From: Chryseobacterium bernardetii
GTDB lineage: Bacteria > Bacteroidota > Bacteroidia > Flavobacteriales > Weeksellaceae
Length of the DNA stretch: 64,000 bases
NCBI RefSeq assembly: GCF_003815975.1
Contig: NZ_CP033932.1
Location: forward strand, 124,001 to 188,000
Direction of reading: 5' to 3'
The position numbers and the translations under genes were made by a program. Positions 43,973 to 53,320 of this stretch are shown piece after piece; the stretch's first letter is position 1; each line of letters starts with the position of its first letter. The notes under the pieces are model-generated. The model saw nothing but the letters and a program-made list of their open reading frames with translations. It searched no databases and was not told the origin of the DNA.

Positions 43973-45058
43973 ATGAAATTAGGTTTATTATTATTGGCTA
44001 CAACCTTGCCAATTGCGGCTTTTGCACAAAGCAGCAGTACTACAGTAAACTCTTCTACTGAGTATCCTAATACATTCTCTTCAGGCTCTGCCAATGTACA
44101 GCCCTTTGACAACAAAGCAAGACGCTTTAGGGATTGGTCTATTTCAGTAGGTGGAGGAGCGGCATTTATGGTTCACTCTGACCTTAAATCTCTTCGTAAA
44201 GATAAAACCAACTGGGGCTACAATGCTTATGTAAGTATTGACAAACAAATCTCCCACACCTTTGGTTTAAGCTTAATGTATACCAGAGGAGAAACAAAGC
44301 AAACAGGACAACTTACTGGTGCTGCAGGAGTTGCTGCAGGAGTTGCTACAGCAACAACACAATTTGACCAGTTGGCTTTAATTGGAGATATTAACTTCTC
44401 AAATCTATTAAGAAGGGTAGATAACCATTCTCCTTACAGATGGGCTTTCCATGGATATATGGGTATTGGGCTTCAGGCATTCAGAACATCCTTACATGAC
44501 AATAATGAAAACAGATGGAATGATAATCCGAAAAGGATTCCTTCATTTGTTAGACAGCCTATGGATATCGGTTCTGTATACTATCAGGGAGGTTTAGGAC
44601 TTAAATATAATGTTTCAAAACTTATTGATGTTGAAGCAAGAACCATGTATATCATCAGTGGTGATGACGAGTTTGACGGTGGTGGTCCAGCTTACACAGC
44701 CTATAACATGCTTAATGACAGAAAGTCTGATAATGCATGGACTGTAAGTTTAGGGGTATCATTCAAACTAGGAAAGCACCTTTCTCATCTGGCATGGCAT
44801 GATCCGCTTCAGGAAGCATACTACAGAGCAAGCGTTTTAGAAAATGCAGCTACAGATCTTGTAGTTTGTGAAAAAGGAGATGCAGACAATGACGGAGTAT
44901 GTGATGATTGGGACAGACAGCTTGATACTCCTGCAGGAGCAAGAGTAGATGGTGCTGGTGTTGCTTTAGACATGGATCTTGATGGCGTTATCGACCTTTA
45001 TGATAAATGTGTAACTGTTCCCGGACCTGTTGAAAACAACGGTTGTCCAACCAAATAA
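43973..45058 (+). CDS. OmpA-type barrel protein lacking the OmpA domain
   Basis: A 361-residue outer-membrane protein: signal peptide (1-18, AAFAQ), an eight-strand-type barrel (about 40-270), and one or two Ca2+-binding thrombospondin type 3-like units (GDADNDGVCDDWD, DLDGVIDLYDKC). It ends right there at NNGCPTK, exactly where its two downstream paralogues continue into an OmpA peptidoglycan-binding domain. It is the most divergent of the three tandem copies (for example GVAAGVATATTQ in a loop). Either it is a natural short form or it lost its domain long ago. The stop is clean. Confidence 0.88.
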   Translation: MKLGLLLLATTLPIAAFAQSSSTTVNSSTEYPNTFSSGSANVQPFDNKARRFRDWSISVGGGAAFMVHSDLKSLRKDKTNWGYNAYVSIDKQISHTFGLSLMYTRGETKQTGQLTGAAGVAAGVATATTQFDQLALIGDINFSNLLRRVDNHSPYRWAFHGYMGIGLQAFRTSLHDNNENRWNDNPKRIPSFVRQPMDIGSVYYQGGLGLKYNVSKLIDVEARTMYIISGDDEFDGGGPAYTAYNMLNDRKSDNAWTVSLGVSFKLGKHLSHLAWHDPLQEAYYRASVLENAATDLVVCEKGDADNDGVCDDWDRQLDTPAGARVDGAGVALDMDLDGVIDLYDKCVTVPGPVENNGCPTK

Positions 45059-45105
45059 CATAAAACAGAAACTGTTTTCAAAAAAATCAAAATAAATAAT
45101 ACACG

Positions 45106-46629
45106 ATGAAATTAAGTTTAGCAATCGTTGCGTTAGCATTGGCGATCCCTACAGCCAGCTATGCACAAGATTCATCAGTGGCCACAGATGGAAAGTATCC
45201 CAATACTTTTTCTTCCGGTTCTGCTAATGTTTCTCCATTTACCAATCAGTCAAAAAGATTTAATGACTGGTCCATTTCAGTTGGAGCAGGAGTTCCGCTG
45301 CTTCAATCAGCGGATTTGACTTCCATTAAAAATGGTAATGGTAAAAATCTTTTCGGATATTCTGCATATGTAAGTATTGATAAAGCGATCACTCATGCAT
45401 TTGGGATCAATTTACAGTATGACAGAGGTGAAACAAGACAAGGATGGTTCAATACTAAAGATGCTGCCCCTGATGCTACTGCGGTAGGAGCCAGAACTCA
45501 GTATGACGCCATCTCCCTTTTAGGAGATATCAACTTCTCTAACCTTTTGAGAAGAGTTGACAATCACTCCCCTTACAGATGGGCTCTTCACGGATATGCA
45601 GGTATTGGTACTATTGCTTACAGAGCTTATCAGAAAACCAGCAAAGGGCAAACATTAGCCACTGAAGTTAAACCTTTCCAATTAGGCTCAATGTTCATGC
45701 AGGCTGGTGCAGGTCTTAAATTCAAGATAAACAGAAGAATTGATCTTGAAGGTAGATTAATGTATGTAGTTACCGGAGATGATGAGTTTGATGGTGGAGG
45801 AAATGCTTACAGTGATATCAACAAACGTTCAGAGCAGGTTTCTGACAACTTCTTTAACGCTACTCTAGGACTTTCTTTCAAATTAGGAAAACACGAATCT
45901 CACTTAATGTGGCATGACCCGCTTCAGGAGATCTATTACAAACTTGACGTTCTGGCCAATAAAAACCAAGATATCGAAGTATGTAAAAAAGGTGATGCTG
46001 ATAATGATGGGGTATGTGACGATTGGGACAGACAGCTTGACACTCCTGCAGGAGCAAGAGTGGATGGTGCCGGTGTTGCTCTTGATACAGATCTTGATGG
46101 TGTTATCGACCTTTACGATAAGTGTGTAACTGTTCCCGGACCTGTTGAGAACAACGGTTGTCCTGTAAAAAAAGACAATAATCAAACTGCGGTAGAAGTA
46201 GAAAAGACCCTTAAGGATATCTACTTCAACTTTAACAAAGCTACTATCAGACCAGAATCTAACAGTAAATTAGATCTAGCAGCTTCAATTATCAAAGAAA
46301 ACGGAGGAAATTATTTACTAACAGGTCATACTGATATCAAAGGGAACGCAGCTTACAATTTAAGATTATCTAAAGAAAGAGCTGCTGCTGTAGTAGGTGC
46401 TCTGGAAAGTAGAGGTGTAAGTGAAAGCGTACTGAAATCAAGAGGTGTAGGTTCTGCAGAAGCTACGATTCCAGCTTCAGCTTCAGATGCTGAAAGACTG
46501 GCAGACAGAAAAGTTACGGTAAGATTTGTAGAAAGCTCAGAATGGAATTCTATCAAAAAGAAAGACTATGAAGATGCTCCTGTAAAAAAACCGGTGAAAA
46601 AAGCTCCGGCTAAGAAAAAGAAAAAATAA
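45106..46629 (+). CDS. OmpA-family protein, tandem copy 2
   Basis: A 507-residue outer-membrane protein: signal peptide (1-20), barrel (about 40-275), TSP3-like Ca2+ units (about 295-350) and a C-terminal OmpA domain (about 365-475) with YFNFNKATIRPESNSKLDLAA and LTGHTDIKGNAAYNLRLSKERA for peptidoglycan binding. It has a distinct basic Lys/Pro tail (APVKKPVKKAPAKKKKK). The barrel and TSP3 parts are almost identical in DNA to copy 3, whereas the OmpA domains are not. It follows copy 1 by 47 nt and has its own terminator. Confidence 0.93.
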   Translation: MKLSLAIVALALAIPTASYAQDSSVATDGKYPNTFSSGSANVSPFTNQSKRFNDWSISVGAGVPLLQSADLTSIKNGNGKNLFGYSAYVSIDKAITHAFGINLQYDRGETRQGWFNTKDAAPDATAVGARTQYDAISLLGDINFSNLLRRVDNHSPYRWALHGYAGIGTIAYRAYQKTSKGQTLATEVKPFQLGSMFMQAGAGLKFKINRRIDLEGRLMYVVTGDDEFDGGGNAYSDINKRSEQVSDNFFNATLGLSFKLGKHESHLMWHDPLQEIYYKLDVLANKNQDIEVCKKGDADNDGVCDDWDRQLDTPAGARVDGAGVALDTDLDGVIDLYDKCVTVPGPVENNGCPVKKDNNQTAVEVEKTLKDIYFNFNKATIRPESNSKLDLAASIIKENGGNYLLTGHTDIKGNAAYNLRLSKERAAAVVGALESRGVSESVLKSRGVGSAEATIPASASDAERLADRKVTVRFVESSEWNSIKKKDYEDAPVKKPVKKAPAKKKKK

Positions 46630-46645
46630 ATTCTTATACCATACA

Positions 46646-46687
46646 TAAACCGAAAAGAATTGGTCTTTTCGGTTTATTTTTTTTTTA
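46646..46687 (+). terminator. terminator after OmpA copy 2
   Basis: TAAACCGAAAAG (46646-46657) and CTTTTCGGTTTA (46665-46676) form a perfect 12-bp stem with a 7-nt loop, then a long T-run. The rest of the 212-nt gap is AT-rich with no clear promoter. Confidence 0.9.
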
Positions 46688-46841
46688 CTACGATTTTTTT
46701 TACATACCTTTATATCATTTTCCGGGCAATACGTGGAGAATCATCAGGATATACCCACTATTGTTTTGAAAAAAAATAATACAAAATCACTTTTTAACGT
46801 AAAAAAATCATTTAAAATAACTTAACTAAAAAAATAACACT

Positions 46842-48278
46842 ATGAAATTAAGTTTAGCAATTGCTGCATTAGCATTGGCGATTCCTACAGCCAGCTATGC
46901 ACAAGACTCAACGGCAGTTTCAAAAGGAGAGTATCCCAATACGTTCTCGTCTGGGTCTGCCAACGTTTCCCCATTTACCAATCAATCCAAAAGATTTAAT
47001 GATTGGGCTATTTCAGCGGGGGTTGGAGTTCCACTCCTTCAATCAGCAGATTTAACGTCCATTAAAAATGGTAATGGTAAGAACCTTTTCGGATATTCCG
47101 CTTATGTAAGTATTGATAAAGCGATCACTCATGCATTTGGGATCAATTTACAGTATGACAGAGGTGAAACAAGACAAGGATGGTTCAATACTAAAGATGC
47201 TGCCCCTGATGCTACTGCGGTAGGAGCCAGAACTCAGTATGACGCCATCTCCCTTTTAGGAGATATCAACTTCTCTAACCTTTTGAGAAGAGTTGATAAC
47301 CATTCCCCTTACAGATGGGCTCTTCACGGATATGCAGGTATTGGTACTATTGCCTACAGAGCATACCAAAAAGACATCAACGGCCAAAGGCTGATGACTG
47401 AAGTTAAGCCATTCAAATTAGGTTCAATGTTCATGCAGGCTGGTGCAGGTCTTAAATTCAAGATAAACAGAAGAATTGATCTTGAAGGTAGATTAATGTA
47501 TGTAGTTACCGGAGATGATGAGTTTGATGGCGGAGGAAATGCTTACAGTGATATCAACAAACGTTCAGAGCAGGTTTCTGATAACTTCTTTAACGCTACT
47601 CTAGGGCTTTCCGTAAAATTAGGAAAACACGAATCTCACTTAATGTGGCATGACCCGCTTCAGGAGATCTATTACAAACTTGACGTTCTGGCCAATAAAA
47701 ACCAGGATATCGAAGTATGTAAAAAAGGGGATGCTGATAATGATGGGGTATGTGACGATTGGGACAGACAGCTTGACACTCCTGCAGGAGCAAGAGTGGA
47801 TGGTGCCGGTGTTGCTCTTGATACAGATCTTGATGGTGTTATCGACCTTTACGATAAGTGTGTAACTGTTCCCGGACCTGTTGAGAACAACGGTTGTCCT
47901 ACTACCACTACAGGACCGGTAGTAGAAACGGAGACTAAATTAGAAGGAATTGAATTTGACTTAAATTCTGACAGAATTTTACCTTCCAACACTCCTATCC
48001 TGAATAACGCTGTAAACTACATCAATTCTTCAAACGGATCTTATAATGTTGTAGGTGCTACCGACACAAGAGGTACAGATGCTTACAACCAAAAATTATC
48101 TGAGAGAAGAGCGAACAATGTTAAGAACTACTTAATCAAAAACGGAGTTCAGTCTGGTAAATTAAACGCTGTAGGGAAAGGTGAAAAAGACCTTAAATAT
48201 CCTGAGTGCGAACCAGCAACGAAGTGCCCTGAGTGGAAAAACAGAGCCAACAGAAGAGTATACTTCGAAGCTAAATAA
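46842..48278 (+). CDS. OmpA-family protein, tandem copy 3
   Basis: A 478-residue outer-membrane protein with the same signal peptide, barrel and TSP3 region as copy 2. The main barrel change is a loop near residues 175-190 (KDINGQRLMTEVKPFKLG versus KTSKGQTLATEVKPFQLG). The OmpA domain is unrelated at close range: FDLNSDRILPSNTPILNNAV, VGATDTRGTDAYNQKLSERRA, and a Cys pair in YPECEPATKCPEW before NRANRRVYFEAK. It has no Lys-rich tail. It links the outer membrane to peptidoglycan. Confidence 0.93.
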   Translation: MKLSLAIAALALAIPTASYAQDSTAVSKGEYPNTFSSGSANVSPFTNQSKRFNDWAISAGVGVPLLQSADLTSIKNGNGKNLFGYSAYVSIDKAITHAFGINLQYDRGETRQGWFNTKDAAPDATAVGARTQYDAISLLGDINFSNLLRRVDNHSPYRWALHGYAGIGTIAYRAYQKDINGQRLMTEVKPFKLGSMFMQAGAGLKFKINRRIDLEGRLMYVVTGDDEFDGGGNAYSDINKRSEQVSDNFFNATLGLSVKLGKHESHLMWHDPLQEIYYKLDVLANKNQDIEVCKKGDADNDGVCDDWDRQLDTPAGARVDGAGVALDTDLDGVIDLYDKCVTVPGPVENNGCPTTTTGPVVETETKLEGIEFDLNSDRILPSNTPILNNAVNYINSSNGSYNVVGATDTRGTDAYNQKLSERRANNVKNYLIKNGVQSGKLNAVGKGEKDLKYPECEPATKCPEWKNRANRRVYFEAK

Positions 48279-48303
48279 TAAACTTATTAATTTATTATAT
48301 AAA

Positions 48304-48328
48304 AGTCACGCATTGCGTGGCTTTTTTT
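48304..48328 (+). terminator. terminator after OmpA copy 3
   Basis: AGTCACGC and GCGTGGCT form an 8-bp stem (one T-G) around ATT, followed by seven Ts. Confidence 0.88.
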
Positions 48329-48356
48329 GTCCTAATACTTTCCTTATTTTTACATC

Positions 48357-50264
48357 ATGATTTCTCCGCAGGATTTTCAAAAGTTAAAGTATGATACTCT
48401 TAAGTATTTCTGGGGCTATACCGGCTTCAGGGATTCTCAGGAAGAAATTATCAATGCTGTCATCAGTGAAAAAGATACGCTGGTACTATTGCCTACTGGT
48501 GCCGGAAAATCATTGTGCTATCAGCTTCCTGCTTTATTGAAGGAAGGAACCTGTCTGGTCATCTCCCCATTACTTGCTTTAATGAAAGATCAGGTGAACC
48601 AGCTTAAATTCCGTGGTATAGAAGCAGAATATCTTTCTTCCGAATTGGATGAATATGATGCTGAAGCTATTTACAACCGCTGTAAAGAAGGCCTTACCAA
48701 GCTGCTTTACGTATCTCCTGAAAGATTAACCAATATTCAGTTTCTTCAGAACATAGAAGAAATTGAACTCTCATTTATTGCCGTTGATGAAGCACACTGT
48801 ATTTCTGAATGGGGACAGGATTTCCGTCCAAGCTATCAGAATATTAAAGGTTTCAGAAGCAATAATCCTGAAATCCCGTGCCTGGCATTAACTGCTACAG
48901 CAACCCCAAAAGTTCTGGCAGAGATCAAAAATAAGCTTGAACTGAGAAATCCGGTTGTTTTTCAAAAAAGTTTTAAAAGAGACAATATTAAAATCTTTAC
49001 AGAGGAAGTCTCAGATAAATTCCAGCGTGTTCTGGATATTTTAAAATATAATACAGATTCAGGGATTGTATATGTAAGAACAAGGAAAGAAGCTGAACTT
49101 CTTTCTGAATTCTTAAAGAAAAATCATCTGAAAAATATAGATTATTTCCATGCCGGTTTAACTGCAAAGGAAAAAAATGCAAGGCAAAATACATGGAACA
49201 ATAGTGATAACCAGGTGCTAATTTCCACTAATGCCTTTGGAATGGGGATTGACAAGGATAATGTACGCTTTGTTATCCATTACTCTCCTGCTGCCTCGCT
49301 TGAAAATTATTATCAGGAAATTGGAAGAGCCGGAAGAGATGGTAAAGAAAGTTTTGCATTTATGCTTTGGAACAAACAGGAACTTTTGAACTTCGATCAA
49401 ATCCTTAAGAACCAGATTCCCAACAAGGCAGAGTTTTTAAAGATCATAAGCTACCTCTACTCTATTTTTCAGGTAGCAGAATTTGAATTACCTGAAAGAA
49501 CCTTCCAGCTGAATACAATCGGAATACAGAATTTCACAAGGTTATCCAAAGCTAAGATCAATAATGTGCTTAACTTCCTTCATAACCAGGAAATCATTTA
49601 TTATAATGACAATAAAAGCCTGTCGTCTCTGGAGCTTTTTATTAAACCTGATGAAATAGATCAACTGCCACAAAAAGATGCTTATTTCGTTGAGCTTCTC
49701 CTCCGTACCATGTCCGGAATTACAACATATAAAGTAATGTTCAGTGAGCAGCAGATCAGTCATAAAATGGAAATCAGCGTTCCTTTAATTAAAGAACGTT
49801 TAAAAGAGCTTCAGCAGAAGAATTATCTTGAATACATAGACGGAGCATTATCAAGCATCAAATTCCTGAAACCACGTGATGAAAGAGCTGTTAATAATGC
49901 TTACTGGAAGCTCTTTGAGCATATTCAGCGAAATAAGATTCAGAAATGGGAGGAAATGAAATTTTATGTTGAGGATAAGGATTATTGTAAAATGAAACTC
50001 ATTCTGGCTTATTTCGGAGAAAAAAACTCAAAAAACTGTGGCCAGTGCTCTGTATGTGAAAAGAATAAACAATCTATTTTCGGAAAAAACATTTCCCAAC
50101 AGATCATCAATGTATTGGCGAAAAAATCAGCAACCATTGAAGAGCTGTCTGTGCAGCTAAATTATCATTCCAGAGAAAGTATTCTGGAAAACTTAATTTT
50201 CCTGTTGGACTCCGGAAAGGTAAAAATGTTGAATTTCAGAACGTATGCCCTTAATCATGGGTAA
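48357..50264 (+). CDS. recQ: RecQ-family ATP-dependent DNA helicase
   Basis: 3'-5' DNA helicase for repair and fork processing. The 635 residues contain motif 0 FRDSQEEII, Walker A LPTGAGKSLCYQLPAL, the RecQ DEAHCISEWGQDFRPSY box, LTATATPKV, and motif VI YQEIGRAGRDG. The RQC zinc site shows in MKLILAYFG and CGQCSVCEK. The C-terminus is winged-helix-like without a recognisable HRDC domain. Bacteroidota often carry two recQ genes, and this could be the shorter type. Single gene. Confidence 0.93.
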   Translation: MISPQDFQKLKYDTLKYFWGYTGFRDSQEEIINAVISEKDTLVLLPTGAGKSLCYQLPALLKEGTCLVISPLLALMKDQVNQLKFRGIEAEYLSSELDEYDAEAIYNRCKEGLTKLLYVSPERLTNIQFLQNIEEIELSFIAVDEAHCISEWGQDFRPSYQNIKGFRSNNPEIPCLALTATATPKVLAEIKNKLELRNPVVFQKSFKRDNIKIFTEEVSDKFQRVLDILKYNTDSGIVYVRTRKEAELLSEFLKKNHLKNIDYFHAGLTAKEKNARQNTWNNSDNQVLISTNAFGMGIDKDNVRFVIHYSPAASLENYYQEIGRAGRDGKESFAFMLWNKQELLNFDQILKNQIPNKAEFLKIISYLYSIFQVAEFELPERTFQLNTIGIQNFTRLSKAKINNVLNFLHNQEIIYYNDNKSLSSLELFIKPDEIDQLPQKDAYFVELLLRTMSGITTYKVMFSEQQISHKMEISVPLIKERLKELQQKNYLEYIDGALSSIKFLKPRDERAVNNAYWKLFEHIQRNKIQKWEEMKFYVEDKDYCKMKLILAYFGEKNSKNCGQCSVCEKNKQSIFGKNISQQIINVLAKKSATIEELSVQLNYHSRESILENLIFLLDSGKVKMLNFRTYALNHG

Positions 50265-50391
50265 TGGGTAATAATAAACATATTCTGAAAGAATGTATGA
50301 TGCAATCTTATTAGACTACCTATTTCTGAACACACTCTTATCCTGACTTAAACACCTTCCGACTCTCAGATCAAAAACTTATCTTTGCAGT

Positions 50392-51336
50392 ATGAAATCA
50401 TTGAAAGTCGTTTTTTTAGGTACTCCTGAGTTTGCAAAAACTTCTTTGGAGGCTATTCATCAATCTCACCATCAGGTTGTAGGGGTTGTAACCGTAGCTG
50501 ATAAGGCAAGCGGACGTGGTCAGAAAATTAACCAGTCACCTGTAAAAATATATGCTTCAGAACATGATATCCCTGTTTTTCAGCCAGAAAAGCTGAGAGA
50601 CTCAGAATTTTTAGAGGAACTCAGAAAACTTGATGCAGATGTTTTTGTAGTAGTAGCATTCAGAATGATGCCCAAAGTCCTGTTTGAAATGCCTAGAATG
50701 GGAACGTTCAATCTTCATGCTTCTCTTCTCCCGGATTACAGAGGCGCTGCTCCTATCAACTACGCTGTCATCAATGGTGAAAAGAAAACCGGTGCCACTA
50801 CTTTCTTCATTAATGAAAAAATTGACGAAGGAAATATCCTTCTTCAGGAGGAACTTGAAATCCTGCCTGATGAAAATGCCGGCAGTCTTCATGACAGACT
50901 AATGGAAATGGGTTCTAAATTAGTAGTAAGAACATTGGACGGATTGGCTGAAAATGCTATTGAAGAAAAACCTCAGCCACAGGTAGAACATCCTAAAAAT
51001 GCTTATAAAATTTTTAAAGAAGATACCAGAATTAATTGGGAAGCACCTTCTAAGGCAGTCCATCAGTTCATTTTAGGAATGTCACCCTATCCTGCGGCAT
51101 TCACTACCTTGAAAATAGGAAGCGAAGAGAAAGGATTAAAAATATTTGCCGGAAAATTTGAAATTTCCAATCATGGTAAACCTGCCGGAACGTTGGATAT
51201 TTCAAAAAATGAATTCAAAATCTATACTCAGGATGGAGTCTATTTCCCTCAGGAACTTCAGTTAGAAGGTAAGAAAAGAATGACGGTAAAAGACTTCCTG
51301 AACGGTTTCAGAAATTTTGACGAAATAACACTGTAA
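50392..51336 (+). CDS. fmt: methionyl-tRNA formyltransferase Fmt
   Basis: Formylates initiator Met-tRNA using 10-formyl-THF. At 314 residues it has the usual length. N-terminal VVFLGTPEFA, catalytic FNLHASLLPDYRGAAPINYAVING with Asn and His, and TTFFINEKIDEGNILLQEE with the catalytic Asp region are all present. The C-terminal OB-like domain follows KIFKEDTRINWEAPS. Single gene between recQ and a strong terminator. Confidence 0.96.
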   Translation: MKSLKVVFLGTPEFAKTSLEAIHQSHHQVVGVVTVADKASGRGQKINQSPVKIYASEHDIPVFQPEKLRDSEFLEELRKLDADVFVVVAFRMMPKVLFEMPRMGTFNLHASLLPDYRGAAPINYAVINGEKKTGATTFFINEKIDEGNILLQEELEILPDENAGSLHDRLMEMGSKLVVRTLDGLAENAIEEKPQPQVEHPKNAYKIFKEDTRINWEAPSKAVHQFILGMSPYPAAFTTLKIGSEEKGLKIFAGKFEISNHGKPAGTLDISKNEFKIYTQDGVYFPQELQLEGKKRMTVKDFLNGFRNFDEITL

Positions 51337-51354
51337 TTTCTTCAGATTAAATAT

Positions 51355-51390
51355 AAAGTCACAACAAAATATCTGTTGTGACTTTTTTTT
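51355..51390 (+). terminator. terminator of fmt
   Basis: AAAGTCACAACA (51355-51366) and TGTTGTGACTTT (51374-51385) form a perfect 12-bp stem with a 7-nt loop, followed by eight Ts. Confidence 0.92.
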
Positions 51391-51446
51391 GTGGACTTTC
51401 TTTTCTAAACCATTAGGAACAGCAAAGACATGAATGGAAAGTTTTC

Positions 51447-52028
51447 CTAATCTTTCTTCACAATTTTTCTTCGGACCCTGCTCAAAGACTCCGGAGTTAC
51501 TCCCAGATAAGCAGCAATCTGAATATTGGTAAGACGATGGGCTGTTTGTGGATAATCCTGTAGGAATTCAATATATCGTTCTTCCGAAGACTTGCTTAAA
51601 TTATCAAGTATTCTACGCTGTAATGCGATAATTGACCTCTGAAACTTGAGCCTCATCAACTTTTCTACTTCCGGCATTTCCTGATACAGTTTTTCCTTAT
51701 TTTCTTTTGAAATGAGAAGAATTTCACTGTCTTCCAGCGCCTGAATAGTGAGTTTGGATGGAATTCTATTCACAAAACTATCTATATCAGAGATCCACCA
51801 GTTTTCGATGCCAAAATAAAGTATTTGTTCATCAGCATTCCGATCGGTATGAAAAACCTTAAAGCATCCTTTCACTATAAATCCTTCAAATTCACATACA
51901 CTTCCTTCTGTTAATAAAAATTCTTTCTTTTTTATTTTTCGAAGGGTAAAAGCGCTGCAATATTTTTCCAGCTTTTCATCTGAAATATCAACATACTCCC
52001 GGATATGTTTCTGTAAAGACTCGGTCAT
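51447..52028 (-). CDS. Crp/Fnr-family transcriptional regulator
   Basis: A 193-residue regulator with an N-terminal cyclic-nucleotide-binding-like beta barrel (about 20-115: KKKEFLLTEGSVCEFEGFIVKGCFKVF). A helix-turn-helix follows at about 160-190 (RLTNIQIAAYLGVTPESLSRVRRK). It lacks an obvious cAMP-binding PGE...R-S/T motif and the Fnr iron-sulfur Cys set. Effector and targets are therefore unknown; many flavobacterial members of this type behave as one-component regulators of uncertain signal. Separated from ribB by a terminator. Confidence 0.9.
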   Translation of the reverse strand: MTESLQKHIREYVDISDEKLEKYCSAFTLRKIKKKEFLLTEGSVCEFEGFIVKGCFKVFHTDRNADEQILYFGIENWWISDIDSFVNRIPSKLTIQALEDSEILLISKENKEKLYQEMPEVEKLMRLKFQRSIIALQRRILDNLSKSSEERYIEFLQDYPQTAHRLTNIQIAAYLGVTPESLSRVRRKIVKKD

Positions 52029-52042
52029 GCCCTAAAAATAAA

Positions 52043-52071
52043 AAAAGGTTTAGAAAAATCCTAAACCTTTT
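52043..52071 (-). terminator. terminator of ribB
   Basis: AAAAGGTTTAG (52043-52053) and CTAAACCTTTT (52061-52071) form a perfect 11-bp stem. Read on the minus strand, it ends in TTTTTTT. It lies 60 nt past the ribB stop and 14 nt before the Crp-like start. Confidence 0.85.
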
Positions 52072-52130
52072 CATTCATTTTATAAAACAGTTATTAAAAG
52101 CGAAAAAATTTCACTTTTTGCCATTCATTA

Positions 52131-53252
52131 TTATAACTGAACCATCTCAGTAACCTCTACATCATATCCTCCAACCTGAGGTTTGATATTGGGATTTTGA
52201 GTGATCACCTTAAACTTATTAATTCCTAGATTTTTTAAGATCTGCGTACCAATCCCGTAATCTCTGTAGTTGTACGCTAATGTAGGATGTTGTTCCTGGC
52301 CGTCCTGATAGTTCAAAAACTGCTGGAGTTTTCTCAATGTATTTTCAGAATTGGAAACATTATTAATGAAGATGATCGCTCCTTTTCCGGCTTCGTTCAC
52401 CATATTGGTTACTTTTTCCAATAAAGGTTTTTCCCCATTGTTTAATCTTGTGAGTACATCAAAATAGGAATCTGAAGACTGTACTCTTACCAGAACAGGC
52501 TCATCTACTGTCCACGTTCCTTTTGTCAATGCAAAGTGGATCTGATCATTAGAAGTCTCTCTGAATGCATAAAAGTCAAAATCACCATAGTGTGTTTTTA
52601 CTTTTTTCTCTTCCAGTCTTTCAACAAGGTTTCCTTTTTTAAGCTGATAGTGGATCAAATCTTCAATAGAAACGATTTTCATATCATGCTTTTGAGCAAA
52701 TGCATGAAGTTCAGGTAAACGGGACATCGTTCCGTCTTCATTCATGATTTCGCAGATAACACCTCCTTCTTTCAATCCAGCTAAGTGGGTAAGGTCAATT
52801 GCAGCTTCGGTGTGTCCCGCTCTTTTCAATACACCTCCTTTTCTCGCACGAAGCGGGAAAATATGTCCTGGTCTCATAAAATCTGTAGGCTTAGATTTTT
52901 CATCCATCAAAGCTAAAATCGTTTTTGCTCTGTCTCCTGCAGAAATCCCTGTAGAAGTTCCATTTCCTAAAAGGTCAACAGATACAGTGAAAGCAGTTTC
53001 TTTTGGATCGCTGCTTCTGCTTACCATTACTTCAAGCCCAAGTTCATCACATCTTTTTTCAGGAAGCGGCATACAGATAAGCCCTCTTCCATGAAGTGCC
53101 ATGAAATTGATAATTTCCGGTGTTGTTAATTCTGCTGCACAAAGAAAATCTCCTTCATTCTCTCTGTCTTCATCATCTACTACTATGATTATTTTCCCAT
53201 TTCTAAGGTCTTCAATAGCCTCCGGAATAGTATTTAATTTAATATCAGACAT
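52131..53252 (-). CDS. ribB: 3,4-dihydroxy-2-butanone-4-phosphate synthase with degenerate RibA-like domain
   Basis: Riboflavin pathway enzyme, 373 residues from ATG 53252 (17 further open codons upstream are unlikely). The DHBP synthase half (1 to about 205) has [10 protein letters not shown] (26-35), [24 protein letters not shown] and the late [11 protein letters not shown]. The second half follows the RibBA layout, but the GTP cyclohydrolase II zinc and substrate motif (HSECLTGDVFGSLRCDC in active enzymes) reads [16 protein letters not shown] with no Cys. The second domain is therefore almost certainly inactive, and a separate ribA is needed. Confidence 0.92.
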   Translation of the reverse strand: MSDIKLNTIPEAIEDLRNGKIIIVVDDEDRENEGDFLCAAELTTPEIINFMALHGRGLICMPLPEKRCDELGLEVMVSRSSDPKETAFTVSVDLLGNGTSTGISAGDRAKTILALMDEKSKPTDFMRPGHIFPLRARKGGVLKRAGHTEAAIDLTHLAGLKEGGVICEIMNEDGTMSRLPELHAFAQKHDMKIVSIEDLIHYQLKKGNLVERLEEKKVKTHYGDFDFYAFRETSNDQIHFALTKGTWTVDEPVLVRVQSSDSYFDVLTRLNNGEKPLLEKVTNMVNEAGKGAIIFINNVSNSENTLRKLQQFLNYQDGQEQHPTLAYNYRDYGIGTQILKNLGINKFKVITQNPNIKPQVGGYDVEVTEMVQL

Positions 53253-53320
53253 TTTACTTTTTATTTGTGTGCAAAGATACTCATAAAAATAAGCATCTGC
53301 CAATTTATATGAATGGTTTA

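Noticed and set aside
45904..46185. Open frames antisense to or in the second frame of the OmpA copies, present in both copies 2 and 3
   Set aside because: Their conservation simply follows from the near-identical DNA of the two copies; they have no start context or recognisable protein features.
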